From assembly GCA_035556195.1 (NCBI GenBank), contig DATMFK010000061.1, forward strand, positions 124,001-188,000: 64,000 nucleotides of DNA. Direction: 5' to 3'. The notes under the pieces are model-generated. The model ran no database searches. It saw nothing but the letters and a program-made list of their open reading frames with translations, and was not told where the DNA came from. The DNA is from G016756615 sp035556195 (GTDB lineage Bacteria; Pseudomonadota; Alphaproteobacteria; Rhizobiales; Rhizobiaceae). This document shows, in pieces, positions 1 through 9,236 of the stretch (positions are counted from its first letter, which is position 1; the number at the start of each line of letters is the position of its first letter). Made by a program: the position numbers and the translations under genes.

Positions 1-86
1 GCGGCGGGCGCCGAGCACGATGCTGTATTGATTCTTGGCTGGTGTGACCCCTTCGCCTCCCTGAGCAGGTGCGGAAGCGCCTTGGG

Positions 87-1289
87 TCAGGCCACGGCCA
101 TCGCGGGCCGAGGCCGGACTCCTAGCATGATGATCCCGGCGGCCAGCAGGAGAACGAAGCTGGCCGAGGCGAACACGCCGCTCGCGCCGCTCAGGTCGAA
201 CATCGCGCCGCCCGCAGCCGCGCCGATCGCGATGGCGAGCTGGATTGCCGCGACGATGAGGCCGCCCGCGCTTTCCGCTTGGTCGGGAACGGTGCGGGTG
301 AGCCAGGTGGACCAGGCGACCGGCACGGCGCCGAAAGCCAGCCCCCACAGCGACACCATCACCGCATCCGCCATCGGCATGTTGCCTAGGCTGACGAGGG
401 CGAGCCCGAGCAGGCCCATCAGGAGGGGCATCGTCAGCAGCGTCAGCCGCAGGCTCCGCTCGATCATCGTGCCGGCCAGGAGAGTGCCGATGAAATTGGC
501 GATGCCAAACCCCAGAAGGATGGCGGATACCGCGCCGATCCCGACGCCGGTGACGGTCTCGAGGAAGGGGCGGATGTAAGTGAAGACGGCGAAGTGCCCC
601 GTGAAGACCAGCATCACGGCGAGCATGCCAAGACCGACGCCCGGCCGCGCAAGCACTTCCGCAAGCGTCCGTAGTCGAGTGGAGCCGCTTGGCGCCATGC
701 GAGGCAGCGTCAAAATCTGGGCAATGAGCGCCAGGACGGCGAGGCCCATGGCCATCAGGAAGACGCTCCGCCAGCCGGCGATCTCGCCGAGATAGCTGCC
801 GACGGGCGCGGCAAGGATCGTTGCGGCGGAGACGCCGCTGAAGATCATCGACAAGGCCCTGGGCACGAGCGCCTCGGGCACGAGCCGCATGGCTATTGCC
901 GCGGACATCGACCAGAACCCGCCGAGCGCGATGCCGAGAAGCACGCGCCCGACAAGCAGAAGCGGCAGGCTGGACGCGAAGGCGACCATGAGGTTGGCCC
1001 CCACCAGCAGAACCGAAAAGGCCAGAAGCACGCGCCGGCGATCGATGTTGCGCGTCGCGGCGGAGATCAGGAGGCTGGTCAGGAGCGCCACCACCGCGGT
1101 CGCGGTGACGGCCTGGCCCGCCATCCCTTCGGTGATGCCGAGATCCATCGCCATCGGCGTCAGCAGGCTGGCGGGCAGGAATTCCGCCGTCACCAGGCCG
1201 AACACGCCAAGCGTCATGGAGAAGACGGCGCCCCAGGCAGGCCGCGCTTCCGCCCGGTCGGCGCCCGACCATTGCAAGGTTTCACTCAT
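87..1289 (-). CDS. nepI: MFS efflux transporter, NepI-like (purine ribonucleoside export)
   Basis: This is a 12-helix inner-membrane major facilitator protein of about 400 residues. From the N-terminal EFLPASLLTPMA segment through GGFWSMSAAIAMRLVP to WSTWLTRTVPDQAESAG it follows the E. coli NepI pattern, a proton-driven exporter of purine nucleosides. The start is placed at MSETLQW (1289); an in-frame ATG six codons upstream is possible. It is divergent from an AraC regulator across about 86 bases, the usual arrangement for a regulator and the pump it controls. The family is secure; the exact substrate is inferred from similarity only. Confidence 0.85.
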   Translation of the reverse strand: MSETLQWSGADRAEARPAWGAVFSMTLGVFGLVTAEFLPASLLTPMAMDLGITEGMAGQAVTATAVVALLTSLLISAATRNIDRRRVLLAFSVLLVGANLMVAFASSLPLLLVGRVLLGIALGGFWSMSAAIAMRLVPEALVPRALSMIFSGVSAATILAAPVGSYLGEIAGWRSVFLMAMGLAVLALIAQILTLPRMAPSGSTRLRTLAEVLARPGVGLGMLAVMLVFTGHFAVFTYIRPFLETVTGVGIGAVSAILLGFGIANFIGTLLAGTMIERSLRLTLLTMPLLMGLLGLALVSLGNMPMADAVMVSLWGLAFGAVPVAWSTWLTRTVPDQAESAGGLIVAAIQLAIAIGAAAGGAMFDLSGASGVFASASFVLLLAAGIIMLGVRPRPAMAVA

Positions 1290-1375
1290 CGGTAGGACCT
1301 TTCGCAAGACGTGGCATTTGCAGTGCGGCAGAAGTAGGATGGACTTTTCGGACGCGCTATGTCATCGAATCCGGA
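1290..1375. promoter_or_regulatory. Divergent promoter region between nepI-like gene and AraC regulator
   Basis: The 86 bases between the two divergent start codons must hold the promoters of both genes. I see no clear palindrome or consensus boxes, so this is inferred from gene arrangement. Confidence 0.4.
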
Positions 1376-2365
1376 ATGCTTGACCGAAAGTCCGAAAATC
1401 GTTTGAAGGAGCCAGGCGGGCGCATTCCGGCCGACCTCGTGAGCGAGCTGTTCATGGGCATGCGCCTTGTCGGCCTGGACTATCGGCGCATCGAGATCTC
1501 GCCCCCTTTCGGACTGCGTTTCGGCACGGTGGAGGGGCGCGCACAATTTCACTTCGTCGCGCGTGGGCCGGTCTACCTGCGCGGGAGCGGCGAGGCCGTG
1601 CACGTCATGAACACCGGCGACGCCGTGCTTCTGCCCCGCGGGGGCGAGCACCATCTCGTCTCGGCGCCCGATCTCGTCGGGCGCGACGTCGCGTCCTTCC
1701 AGTCCAGCCCGCTGTGCCGCAATGTCAGCGCCATCAAATCCTGTTCAGGCGAAGCCTGCCCCTCTACGAATGTCCTCATCTTCAGCGGATGCATGGAGTT
1801 CGATCTCGGTGCCATGCATCCGCTCGTCGCGCTCATGCCCGAGGTGATGCTCGTCGGCACGTTGCTCGAGCGCTATCCCGAGATCCTGCCAATGCTGGAG
1901 GCGATGGAGCGTGAGGCGCGCGGCGACCGCGCAGGCTTTGCCGGCATCCTGGCCCGGCTTGCCGATGTCGTGTCGGCTTTTGTCGTCCGGGCCTGGGTGG
2001 AATGTGGTTGCGGCGACGCAAGCGGCTGGGTCGCGGCCTTGCGCGATCCTCGTCTGGGCCGCGTCATCGCCGCGCTCCATCGCGATCCCGGCAGGAACTG
2101 GACCGTGGCCGAGCTCGCGGCGGAAATGGGGAGTTCCCGTTCGGTCTTCGCAGAGCGCTTTCTCGACATGACCGGGATGACGCCGGTGCGTTATCTCACC
2201 GAACTCAGGATGCGACTTGCCGCACAATGGATCGGGCGCGACCGCGTGACGATCGAAGCCGCCGCGCACCGTCTCGGCTACGGCTCGCAGGCCGCATTCA
2301 GCCGTGCCTTCAAGCGGGTGACGGGATACGCGCCCGGCGCCGCGCGGCCCCAGCCGGGCGCCTGA
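1376..2365 (+). CDS. AraC-family transcriptional regulator with N-terminal cupin
   Basis: A DNA-binding regulator of 329 residues. The N-terminal two thirds form a cupin-like sensor (a DAVLLPRGGEHHL stretch near residue 88). The last 100 residues carry the double helix-turn-helix of AraC proteins, with WTVAELAAEMGSSRSVFAERF as the first helix pair and the classical RLGYGSQAAFSRAFKRVTG signature at the end. It belongs to the cupin_6 subgroup often encoded beside MFS pumps and oxidoreductases, so it probably controls the divergent NepI-like pump and perhaps the downstream monooxygenase. The ATG at 1376 has no strong ribosome site, so the start is uncertain by several codons. Confidence 0.88.
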   Translation: MLDRKSENRLKEPGGRIPADLVSELFMGMRLVGLDYRRIEISPPFGLRFGTVEGRAQFHFVARGPVYLRGSGEAVHVMNTGDAVLLPRGGEHHLVSAPDLVGRDVASFQSSPLCRNVSAIKSCSGEACPSTNVLIFSGCMEFDLGAMHPLVALMPEVMLVGTLLERYPEILPMLEAMEREARGDRAGFAGILARLADVVSAFVVRAWVECGCGDASGWVAALRDPRLGRVIAALHRDPGRNWTVAELAAEMGSSRSVFAERFLDMTGMTPVRYLTELRMRLAAQWIGRDRVTIEAAAHRLGYGSQAAFSRAFKRVTGYAPGAARPQPGA

Positions 2366-2376
2366 GAAGCCTGAGG

Positions 2377-3396
2377 TCAGCGCCAGCCGAGGGGCGGCGC
2401 GACATGTTTCAGGATTGCCTCGATGACATGTGCGTTATAGTCGACGCCGAGCTGGTTGGGGACGGTCAGGAGGAGCGTGTCGGCCTCAGCTATTGCCTCG
2501 TCCTCCTTCAACTGTTCGACCAGGACATCAGGTTCGGCCGCATAGGTACGGCCAAATACCGCGCGCGTATCCGCTTCGATGTACCCGAAATGGTCATCGC
2601 TCTCATTGCCGCCGAAATAGGCGCGGTCGCGATTGTCCACGAGCGCGAAGATGCTGCGGCTGACCGACACCCGAGGCTCGCGCTCATGACCGGCCAGCTT
2701 CCAGGCCTCACGAAAGGCGCGGATCTGTTCGGCCTGCTGGATGTGGAAAGGCTTGCCGGTCTCGTCGAATTTGAGCGTGGAGCTCTGCAGGTTCATCCCC
2801 AACCTGGCCGCCCATTCGGCTGTGGCGTTGGTGGCGGCGCCCCACCAGATCCGTTCGCGCAGCCCCTCCGAATGCGGCTCGACGCGCAATAGTCCGGGTG
2901 GGTTTGGGAACATCGGGCGTGGATTGGGCCGCGCGAACCCCTGGCCGCGCAACACGTCCAGAAACACCTCGGCATGTTGCCGCGCCATATCGGCATCGGT
3001 CTGATTTTCCTGCGGGACGTAGCCGAAGTACCGCCAACCGTCGATCACCTGCTCGGGCGACCCGCGGCTGATGCCCAGTTGCAGCCTCCCGCCAGCGATC
3101 AGGTCGGCCGCGCCGGCATCTTCGGCCATGTAGAGCGGATTCTCGTAACGCATGTCGATGACCGCCGTGCCGATCTCGATGCGCTTTGTCCGCGCGCCGA
3201 CGGCTGCCATCAGGGGAAACGGCGAGGCGAGCTGCCGTGCGAAATGATGCACACGGAAATAGGCGCCGTCCGCGCCCAGTTCCTCCGCGGCAACAGCCAG
3301 GTCGATGGATTGCAGGAGCGCATCGGACGCGGACCGCGTCTGCGACTGGGGCGAGGGCGACCAATGGCCGAAGGATAGGAAGCCGATCTTCTTCAT
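2377..3396 (-). CDS. LLM-class flavin-dependent oxidoreductase (luciferase-like monooxygenase)
   Basis: A 339-residue TIM-barrel protein of the bacterial luciferase family, which uses reduced FMN to oxidise small organic substrates. The sequence shows the typical opening KIGFLSFGHW, a GADGAYFRVHHF segment, the conserved IEIGTAVIDMRYENPLYMAEDA strand and a RLQLGISRGSPEQ stretch. It is convergent with the AraC regulator with only 11 bases between the stops. The substrate is unknown; flavin reduction would come from a separate reductase not seen nearby. Length is normal for the family. Confidence 0.87.
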   Translation of the reverse strand: MKKIGFLSFGHWSPSPQSQTRSASDALLQSIDLAVAAEELGADGAYFRVHHFARQLASPFPLMAAVGARTKRIEIGTAVIDMRYENPLYMAEDAGAADLIAGGRLQLGISRGSPEQVIDGWRYFGYVPQENQTDADMARQHAEVFLDVLRGQGFARPNPRPMFPNPPGLLRVEPHSEGLRERIWWGAATNATAEWAARLGMNLQSSTLKFDETGKPFHIQQAEQIRAFREAWKLAGHEREPRVSVSRSIFALVDNRDRAYFGGNESDDHFGYIEADTRAVFGRTYAAEPDVLVEQLKEDEAIAEADTLLLTVPNQLGVDYNAHVIEAILKHVAPPLGWR

Positions 3397-3558
3397 GATG
3401 CGAACGGATTTAGCACGCGCGGATCATGCTTCCAATGACGCGATGATGAAACGGCAGCCAGTTCGACGAAAAGCTGTCCTGGGTCCTGGAGAGCTTGTGA
3501 TCGCCGGTGTCATGCTCTTTGGCGCTGCCTTCGAGCACCTTTCCTCATGAAAATCCCG

Positions 3559-4239
3559 TCAGCGGCCACGCGCCTCCTCGCGACGGTGAACCATTTCGGC
3601 GATCCAGACCGGCGCGTAAGGTGGCGTGCAGCCGGGCGAGGCCGGGTAGTCGACGAGGACGGCGAGCCGCTCACCGATCCCGATCGCTCGCTCGCGGTGC
3701 TGTGGATGATGGATACCGATCTCGGCGAGGCAATGATTCATGGCCCACTGCTTCTGGGCAGGTGCCTGCTTCATCTCCTCCTCGATCTGGTCGAGCAACC
3801 CATCGAGGCCGAGGCCTTCCGGGCTCTTGACGACCCTGTCCGTCGTCAGGCTCCAGCCAGCGCGGCCGACGAGATCGCCATCATCCTTCCATCGCAGTCG
3901 AAGTTCCTCGGCATGATGGCTGGCCTTCACCACGTTCACGATGAACCAGTCCAGGAGCTTTGGAGAGCGAATATCCCGGATCATCGCGTCGAGTTCGGCC
4001 GCAGAGAAGGTTTTCGGGCGGCACACCAATGTTGCGAGGAGCCGCGCCGCGGTGTCGCCCGTGGCCCAGAGCTGAAGCGCGAGTTCATGCTGCGTCTTGA
4101 GCCGCCTCGCGAGAGTGCGAAGTTGGGTGAGATTTACGCCATGATCATCACCGCGGGCTTCATTGGCTTCCCGTATCTTGGGATCCTCGAGCGTCGCGAG
4201 TTCGCCTATGACGTCCTCGATCGCTGTGCTCATCGACAT
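3559..4239 (-). CDS. DNA alkylation repair protein, AlkD-like HEAT-repeat family
   Basis: A protein of about 226 residues resembling the AlkD family of HEAT-like DNA glycosylases, which remove positively charged alkylated bases. Helical repeat pairs run through the sequence, with the conserved segment LLDWFIVNVVKASHHAEEL and a W-rich stretch RWKDDGDLVGRAGWSLTTDRVV. The open frame extends upstream to 4746, but that part is the shadow of the amidase. The start at 4239 is chosen because AAGGGAG lies seven bases upstream of the ATG and the family homology begins there. It is probably transcribed separately from the amidase, being 166 bases downstream. Whether it excises bases or only binds DNA cannot be told. 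Confidence 0.78.
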   Translation of the reverse strand: MSMSTAIEDVIGELATLEDPKIREANEARGDDHGVNLTQLRTLARRLKTQHELALQLWATGDTAARLLATLVCRPKTFSAAELDAMIRDIRSPKLLDWFIVNVVKASHHAEELRLRWKDDGDLVGRAGWSLTTDRVVKSPEGLGLDGLLDQIEEEMKQAPAQKQWAMNHCLAEIGIHHPQHRERAIGIGERLAVLVDYPASPGCTPPYAPVWIAEMVHRREEARGR

Positions 4240-4405
4240 GGTGCTCCCTTCGCCATGTTCCATCGGCCGCTTCCGGAGAAGCGATGGGTGTCTCCCCTGA
4301 TCGTCCCGCCATGATACCGTATCCGCGGCTCGGAGAAAGAAGGATCGGTTGGCGGGCACCAGCTGCCCATCCGGTGCCATAAGATCTCGACGGATGACCG
4401 GGGCG

Positions 4406-5830
4406 TTACAAGCCCGGCATCCGCGGCCGACGGCCGAACCACGGCCGGGCGCGCTCGAGCTGGCCGGCAAGCTGGAAGAGCAGGCCTTCCTCGCCATAGC
4501 GAGCGGTGAAATGGCAACCGAGCGGCAGGCCGGTGCGGCTCTCCCCGAGAGGAACGGACATGGCTGGCTGGCCGGTGATGTTGGCAAGGAAGGCAAAAGG
4601 CGTGAAAGCGAGCAGCTTCTCCAGCCAGCGATCGACATCGGTGTCGTCGATATCGAAATAGCCGGCCGGCCGGGGCAGCATCGCCAATGTCGGCACGAGC
4701 CAGATGTCATATTGCCCGAAAAAGCGAGCGATCGCGCGGCTTTCACGGTGCAGCGCCTGCAAATGCCGGATGTAGTCCGCGGCCGGCATGGCGAGTCCGC
4801 GCTCCGCGATGGCGCGGGTGAGCGGCTCGACCGCCCCCTCGGGCGGAAGTCGCCCGCCCGTCGCCCGAGCGATATTGGCCATGCAGTTCGCCGCGAAGGC
4901 TGCTGCGAAGCCGTCGCGCACGGCTTCGAAGTCGAAGTCCGGCGAGGCTACTTCCACTTCATGACCAAGGGCCGCGCAGAACCGCGCCGTCTCCTCGGTC
5001 GCGGAGACGATTTCGGGATCGATCGGGGCTCCATGGAGGGTCTTCGCGGAATAGGCGATGCGCAGCCTGCCGGGGTCGCGCTCGGCCTCCTCACGGTAGG
5101 AGCGTTGCGGCGGCGGCGCGGAATAGGGATCGCCCGGCATGGGACCTGCCGTGGCATCGAGCAGGGCCGCACTGTCGCGCACGCTCCATGTCACCGCATG
5201 CTGGCTGGCAAGACCGGCCAGACCCTCGCCGCCCTCGGGTCCGGCAGTGATGCGGGCGCGCGTCGGCTTGAGCCCGAACAGCCCACAGCATGCCGCGGGA
5301 ATGCGGATCGAGCCGCCGCCGTCGCTGGCATGGCCCATGGGCACCAGGCCTGCCGCCACGGCGGCGGCCGAACCGCCACTGGACCCACCAGGCGACAGGC
5401 TCGGGTCCCAGGGATTGCAGGTCGCGCCGAACAGCGCCGACTCCGTGGCGGCCGAGAGCCCGAATTCGGAGGAGTTCGTCTTGCCGATCACGACCAGGCC
5501 GGCCTTTCGGCAACGGCGCACGATCTCGCTGTCGCGGGCGGGCATATTGTCGGCAAAGAGCCGTGAAGCGGAGGTGGTCGCAGCGCCCTCCACGGAGACG
5601 ACGAGTTCCTTGAAGACGTAGGGAACGCCCGCGAAAGGCCCGTCCGGCAGGCCGGCCTCAACCATCTCGCGAGCTTGCTCGTAAAGCGGCGTGACAATCG
5701 CATTGAGGCGCGGGTTGAGCGCGGCGACGCGGTCGAGCACGGTTTCCAGAAGCTCCGCCGCAGAGACCTGTCGCAAGCGGACCAGCTCCGCCAGCCCCAG
5801 CGCATCGAATGCCGTGTAGTCGCCGATCAT
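4406..5830 (-). CDS. Amidase signature family hydrolase
   Basis: A 474-residue cytoplasmic amidase that hydrolyses a C-N amide bond. The Ser-cisSer-Lys triad is visible: Lys74 in GVPYVFKELV, Ser150 in the glycine-serine motif SPGGSSGGS, and the nucleophile Ser174 in DGGGSIRIPA. The ATG at 5830 overlaps the stop of the upstream enolase-family gene (ATGA), which fixes the start and shows translational coupling. It is the last gene of the minus-strand catabolic locus, which suggests that the pathway includes cleavage of an amide, possibly of the imported compound. The substrate cannot be inferred. Confidence 0.9.
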   Translation of the reverse strand: MIGDYTAFDALGLAELVRLRQVSAAELLETVLDRVAALNPRLNAIVTPLYEQAREMVEAGLPDGPFAGVPYVFKELVVSVEGAATTSASRLFADNMPARDSEIVRRCRKAGLVVIGKTNSSEFGLSAATESALFGATCNPWDPSLSPGGSSGGSAAAVAAGLVPMGHASDGGGSIRIPAACCGLFGLKPTRARITAGPEGGEGLAGLASQHAVTWSVRDSAALLDATAGPMPGDPYSAPPPQRSYREEAERDPGRLRIAYSAKTLHGAPIDPEIVSATEETARFCAALGHEVEVASPDFDFEAVRDGFAAAFAANCMANIARATGGRLPPEGAVEPLTRAIAERGLAMPAADYIRHLQALHRESRAIARFFGQYDIWLVPTLAMLPRPAGYFDIDDTDVDRWLEKLLAFTPFAFLANITGQPAMSVPLGESRTGLPLGCHFTARYGEEGLLFQLAGQLERARPWFGRRPRMPGL

Positions 5831-7266
5831 GCCGGGTTCCGGAGTGGCCAGCGCGCGACCGGCATCGCCTCCGTGGCCTCGAGATCGGGCACGGCGGCGC
5901 TGCCGAAACCCGCCATGTCCAGCGAACCGATGCCCAGCCGGCCGTCTGTGATGGCGAGCCGCACCCGGCCGCCCTGCAGAGCGTAGAGATCGGGATGGGC
6001 TTGCCGCCACGCCATCGCTTCGGCCTCCGGCCGACCGTCGAAACCATCGATGAAATGGTGCGCGTTGCGCTCGACATGGGTGAGGCCGAGCATGTTCACC
6101 AACGCGAGGTCCTGCTGAAGCGCGACGCCCGGCTCGCAGGTCAGGTCCTCGGCCGACAAGAAGTGCCGGTCGGGGCCCTCCGCATTCCAGACGCGGCAGC
6201 GGACGAGATTGATGAACGACTTGTAGAAACCCTTGCAGGCCTTGGACGAGACCCCGCGATAGCCAAGGCCGCGTGCCCGCGGAAACGACGAGAGCTCGCC
6301 GTCGGACTCGTCGATGATGACCGGCGTGAGCGCGGCCAGCGCCTCGACCGGTCTCGACAGGGCGACGGCCCGCTTGATCGGTTGTTCGAGATAGAGCATC
6401 GAGGCCCTGAGACGTCGAAGGCGCTCGCTCTCGCCGACGCGCCGCAGCAGCCCAAGGGCAATGTCGGCACTCTCATATTGCTCGTTGCCGTCCAGCGTCA
6501 CGAAATAGGGTTCCGCCGAACGGTCGAGCACAGCGGCGATACGTTCCAGCCTTTCAAGGTCCGCCGCGTCGTCGCCGCCGACCTTGATCTTGAAATAGCG
6601 GTTGCCATAGGCCGCCACGACTTCCTCGAGCGTCTCGGGAAGGCCGTCTCCGACACGCTCCGCCTGGTCGGCGCGGGTGATGGGATCGAGCAAGCCGACC
6701 GTATGGCGCACGTCGATCGTGGAGGCCGGGCTCAGGCTGCGCAGCAGGGCGCCAATATCGACGCTTTCCAGTTCCGGCACGATCGGATGGCTCGCAATTC
6801 CGGGGAGATTGCTTCGCATCGCCTGATAGAAGCTGGCTCCGTGCATACGGCAGAGCGCATCGAACACCGCCCGGTCGATGAGTGCCGGGCCATAATTCGC
6901 GACAAGCGGATTGAGATCGATTGCCGCGCAGACATGGAGGTGGCTGCGATAGCTGTCGGCGAAAAGCCCGAAGGCGGTGGAGGGGTCGGCCGAAAGATAG
7001 GCCTCTCCCGCCAATTCGATCGCCTTGCGCAATTGATGATGATTGTCCTCGTCGCTGAGCGTCGGGCTTTTGTCGAACCATTTCGCGCCGAGCGCCTCGG
7101 CGGCGTAGCCGGTTTCCTCAAGGCCGTCGTCAAGCCGGATGCGCACGGCAATCACGGCTTGGCGGCCATGGGTGGCGGTCATCACGCCGAAGCGGAAAGG
7201 CATGCGCAATTTGTACGGGCGCTCGCGCCTCGTGATCTCGACGACCTTAAGGCGCGGAGCGGTCAA
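5827..7266 (-). CDS. Enolase-superfamily enzyme (mandelate racemase/muconate lactonizing type)
   Basis: About 479 residues with the enolase fold, an N-terminal capping domain and a C-terminal barrel. The catalytic lysine pair is seen as FKIKVGGD (Lys226, Lys228). Metal ligands are consistent with Asp259 (TLDGNEQ), Glu294 (YLEQPI) and the IDESD segment near 318-322. Such enzymes abstract a proton alpha to a carboxylate, commonly in acid-sugar dehydration or racemisation. The proposed start is TTG at 7266, which overlaps the stop of the ABC ATPase gene (TTGA); no better start lies close. Its length exceeds the usual 370-430 residues, mainly in the N-terminal half. Confidence 0.85.
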   Translation of the reverse strand: MTAPRLKVVEITRRERPYKLRMPFRFGVMTATHGRQAVIAVRIRLDDGLEETGYAAEALGAKWFDKSPTLSDEDNHHQLRKAIELAGEAYLSADPSTAFGLFADSYRSHLHVCAAIDLNPLVANYGPALIDRAVFDALCRMHGASFYQAMRSNLPGIASHPIVPELESVDIGALLRSLSPASTIDVRHTVGLLDPITRADQAERVGDGLPETLEEVVAAYGNRYFKIKVGGDDAADLERLERIAAVLDRSAEPYFVTLDGNEQYESADIALGLLRRVGESERLRRLRASMLYLEQPIKRAVALSRPVEALAALTPVIIDESDGELSSFPRARGLGYRGVSSKACKGFYKSFINLVRCRVWNAEGPDRHFLSAEDLTCEPGVALQQDLALVNMLGLTHVERNAHHFIDGFDGRPEAEAMAWRQAHPDLYALQGGRVRLAITDGRLGIGSLDMAGFGSAAVPDLEATEAMPVARWPLRNPA

Positions 7267-8084
7267 GCCGGCACCATTCTGGAAGCGTCCGCCCCGGTCG
7301 AGTTGCGCCCGGTGAGAACATCGTAGATCTCCAGCGAATACTGGCCGAACTCGGCCGTCGCCCTGGTCTCGACACTGCGCGGGCGTGGCAGGTCGATATC
7401 GAGGACGCGTGCGACCCGGCCGGGACGCGGCGACATGATCACCACCCGGTCGGCGAGGAAGACCGCCTCGGGGATGGAATGGGTGACGAAGAGGATCGTC
7501 TTCTTCTCGCCGCCTGTGCCGGCCTCGCCCCAGACACGCAGCAGCTCGAGGTTCATCTCGTCGCGGGTCATGGCATCGAGCGCACCGAAGGGTTCGTCCA
7601 TCAGCAACAATGGCGGGTCGAGCAGCAGTGCCCGGCAAAGCGATGCGCGCTGCTGCATGCCGCCGGACAGCTCCTTGGGCAGCTTGTCGGCGAATTCGAG
7701 AAGGCCGGTCAACCGCAGCAGCTCCATCGCGCGATCGCGATAGTGCCTTGGATTGAGGCCGGCCAGTTCGGCCGGCAGCATGACATTGTCGAGGATTGTG
7801 CGCCACCGCAGCAACACTGCGGCCTGGAACACCATCCCGACCTGCGGGATCGGCCTGGTGACCGGCACGCCGTCGACCAGCACGGTGCCGCTGCTCACCG
7901 GGCGCAGGCCCGCGATCATGCGCAGAAGCGTCGATTTTCCGCAGCCACTCGGGCCGACAAGCGAGATGAACTCTCCCTGCCGCACCGACAGGGAGATGTC
8001 GCGCAGAGCTTCGACGGGGCCGCTGCCCGTATCGTAGATCATGCCGACGCGGTCGAGGTCTATCGATGTCTTGGCCACGTTCAT
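7263..8084 (-). CDS. ABC transporter ATP-binding protein, nitrate/taurine (SsuB/TauB) type
   Basis: The ATPase of an importer for small organic solutes, 273 residues. It has Walker A GPSGCGKST, the signature LSGGMQQRASL, Walker B LLLMDEPFGALD and the switch histidine in LFVTHSIPEAV. MNVAKTSIDL at 8084 is taken as the start; the frame continues upstream but homology does not. It sits downstream of the matching binding protein and permease genes and is coupled by overlap to the enolase-family gene. A stem-loop in the 124-base gap before it may lower its expression relative to the binding protein. Confidence 0.92.
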   Translation of the reverse strand: MNVAKTSIDLDRVGMIYDTGSGPVEALRDISLSVRQGEFISLVGPSGCGKSTLLRMIAGLRPVSSGTVLVDGVPVTRPIPQVGMVFQAAVLLRWRTILDNVMLPAELAGLNPRHYRDRAMELLRLTGLLEFADKLPKELSGGMQQRASLCRALLLDPPLLLMDEPFGALDAMTRDEMNLELLRVWGEAGTGGEKKTILFVTHSIPEAVFLADRVVIMSPRPGRVARVLDIDLPRPRSVETRATAEFGQYSLEIYDVLTGRNSTGADASRMVPA

Positions 8085-8154
8085 CAGCCTGCTTTCCCAG
8101 GGAGCATTTCCACTTCTCTTCGAACCGCGGAAATTCTGCGTCTCTGTCTTTGTC

Positions 8155-8200
8155 AGCAATTCCGAACCGAAAACCGGTGCCCAGTTTTCCGGGAATTGCT
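8155..8200. repeat. Intergenic palindromic repeat (rhizobial type) between binding protein and ATPase
   Basis: The arms AGCAATTCC (8155-8163) and GGAATTGCT (8192-8200) pair perfectly, with a partly paired inner CCGAAAAC/GTTTTCCGG. Elements of this form are frequent between genes of Mesorhizobium-like bacteria. Here it lies inside an operon and could act as a transcript-stabilising or attenuating hairpin. Confidence 0.65.
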
Positions 8201-8208
8201 CGAGCCGC

Positions 8209-9210
8209 TCACTTCACGTCGAGCGGCATGTCGACCTTGGTCAGGAAGTCGTTGGTGAAGACATCCGCGCAGGCCACCTTGGTGGGAATTTCCATATAGG
8301 TGTTCACCAATTCGACGGAGTCGCACATCTTGGCCTCTTCCATCCAGCCGATGCCATGATCCTTGTAGCGCTGGGTCGCCATGAGATCGAGACCGAGCAG
8401 CATGTTCTCGCCGATCAGCGTCTCGTCGATCTCCGGGACACGCTTCTTGAAGATGGCCAGCGCGGCCTGCGGATCCTTCATCACGTCCTGCCAGCCCTTG
8501 TAGGCCGCCTCGAGGAAGGCTTTGAGCACTTCCGGGCGCTCCGTCATCGTCTTCTCGCTCGCCATGATCGACATGGAATACATGTCGAAGCCATGCTGCG
8601 ACCAGGGAAGCGCGACCACATTGCCCTTGCCCATGGGCTTTTCGAAGAGCGGCTGGCCGGTCGTGTAGTCCGAGACGGCATCGGCTCGTTTTTCGGCGAG
8701 CGCGGCGACTTTGGCGGTCGGCTCGATATTGATCCAGGTGACCTTGCTCTCGTCGATGCCGTTCGCCTTGGCGAAGGCGGGCCACATCTGCCGCTGGCTG
8801 TCCCCGGGCGGAGCGGCGATCGTCTTGCCCTCGAGCTGCTTGGGATCGGTAATCGGCGCGTCCTTGGACGAGAAAACGTTCATCGGCGTCTTGTCGAAGA
8901 TCATCCCAACGATCTTGACCGTGGTGCCGCGGGCTCGCGAGCCGATGATGACCGCAGCGTCCGCGAGGCCGGCATCGGCACGGCCGCTGTCCACCTTGGC
9001 GATGGAATCGCCGGATCCTTTCGAGTTCTCCAGGGTGACGTCGAGCCCCTTCTCGGCGAAGTAACCCTTCTCCAGCGCCACCCAATAAGCGGCGTGGTCG
9101 CCCACAGGGAACCAGTTGAGCGCGAAGGTGAATTTTTCCTGCGCGTTCGCCGCGCCGGGCAGAGCGAGAGCGGCGAGCAGTGCCGCTGTCGAGATGAGCT
9201 TCCTGATCAT
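8209..9210 (-). CDS. ABC transporter substrate-binding protein, NMT1/THI5-like
   Basis: A 333-residue periplasmic solute receptor. A clear signal peptide is present (MIRKLISTAALLAALALPGAANA, cleaved before QEKFTF). The mature protein has the NMT1 features FALNWFPVGDHAAYWVALEKGYFAEKGLDV and a GKTIAAPPGDSQ segment. Family members bind pyrimidine precursors, taurine, nitrate or aromatic sulfonates, so the ligand is open. It is followed by an ATPase gene and preceded 26 bases away by the permease gene. Confidence 0.9.
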   Translation of the reverse strand: MIRKLISTAALLAALALPGAANAQEKFTFALNWFPVGDHAAYWVALEKGYFAEKGLDVTLENSKGSGDSIAKVDSGRADAGLADAAVIIGSRARGTTVKIVGMIFDKTPMNVFSSKDAPITDPKQLEGKTIAAPPGDSQRQMWPAFAKANGIDESKVTWINIEPTAKVAALAEKRADAVSDYTTGQPLFEKPMGKGNVVALPWSQHGFDMYSMSIMASEKTMTERPEVLKAFLEAAYKGWQDVMKDPQAALAIFKKRVPEIDETLIGENMLLGLDLMATQRYKDHGIGWMEEAKMCDSVELVNTYMEIPTKVACADVFTNDFLTKVDMPLDVK

Positions 9211-9236
9211 TCCAAATCTCCCATTATCGTCGTTTA

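Noticed and set aside
1..86. Possible end of a gene entering from the left edge
   Set aside because: Too short to recognise any protein in either direction.
4349..5566. Long open frame of 405 codons opposite the amidase gene
   Set aside because: It is an arginine-rich antisense shadow in GC-rich DNA with no family features; the minus strand has a complete catalytic triad.
5830..6010. Upstream extension of the amidase frame to 6010
   Set aside because: It lies within the enolase-family gene in another frame; ATG 5830 overlaps that gene's stop as expected for a coupled start.
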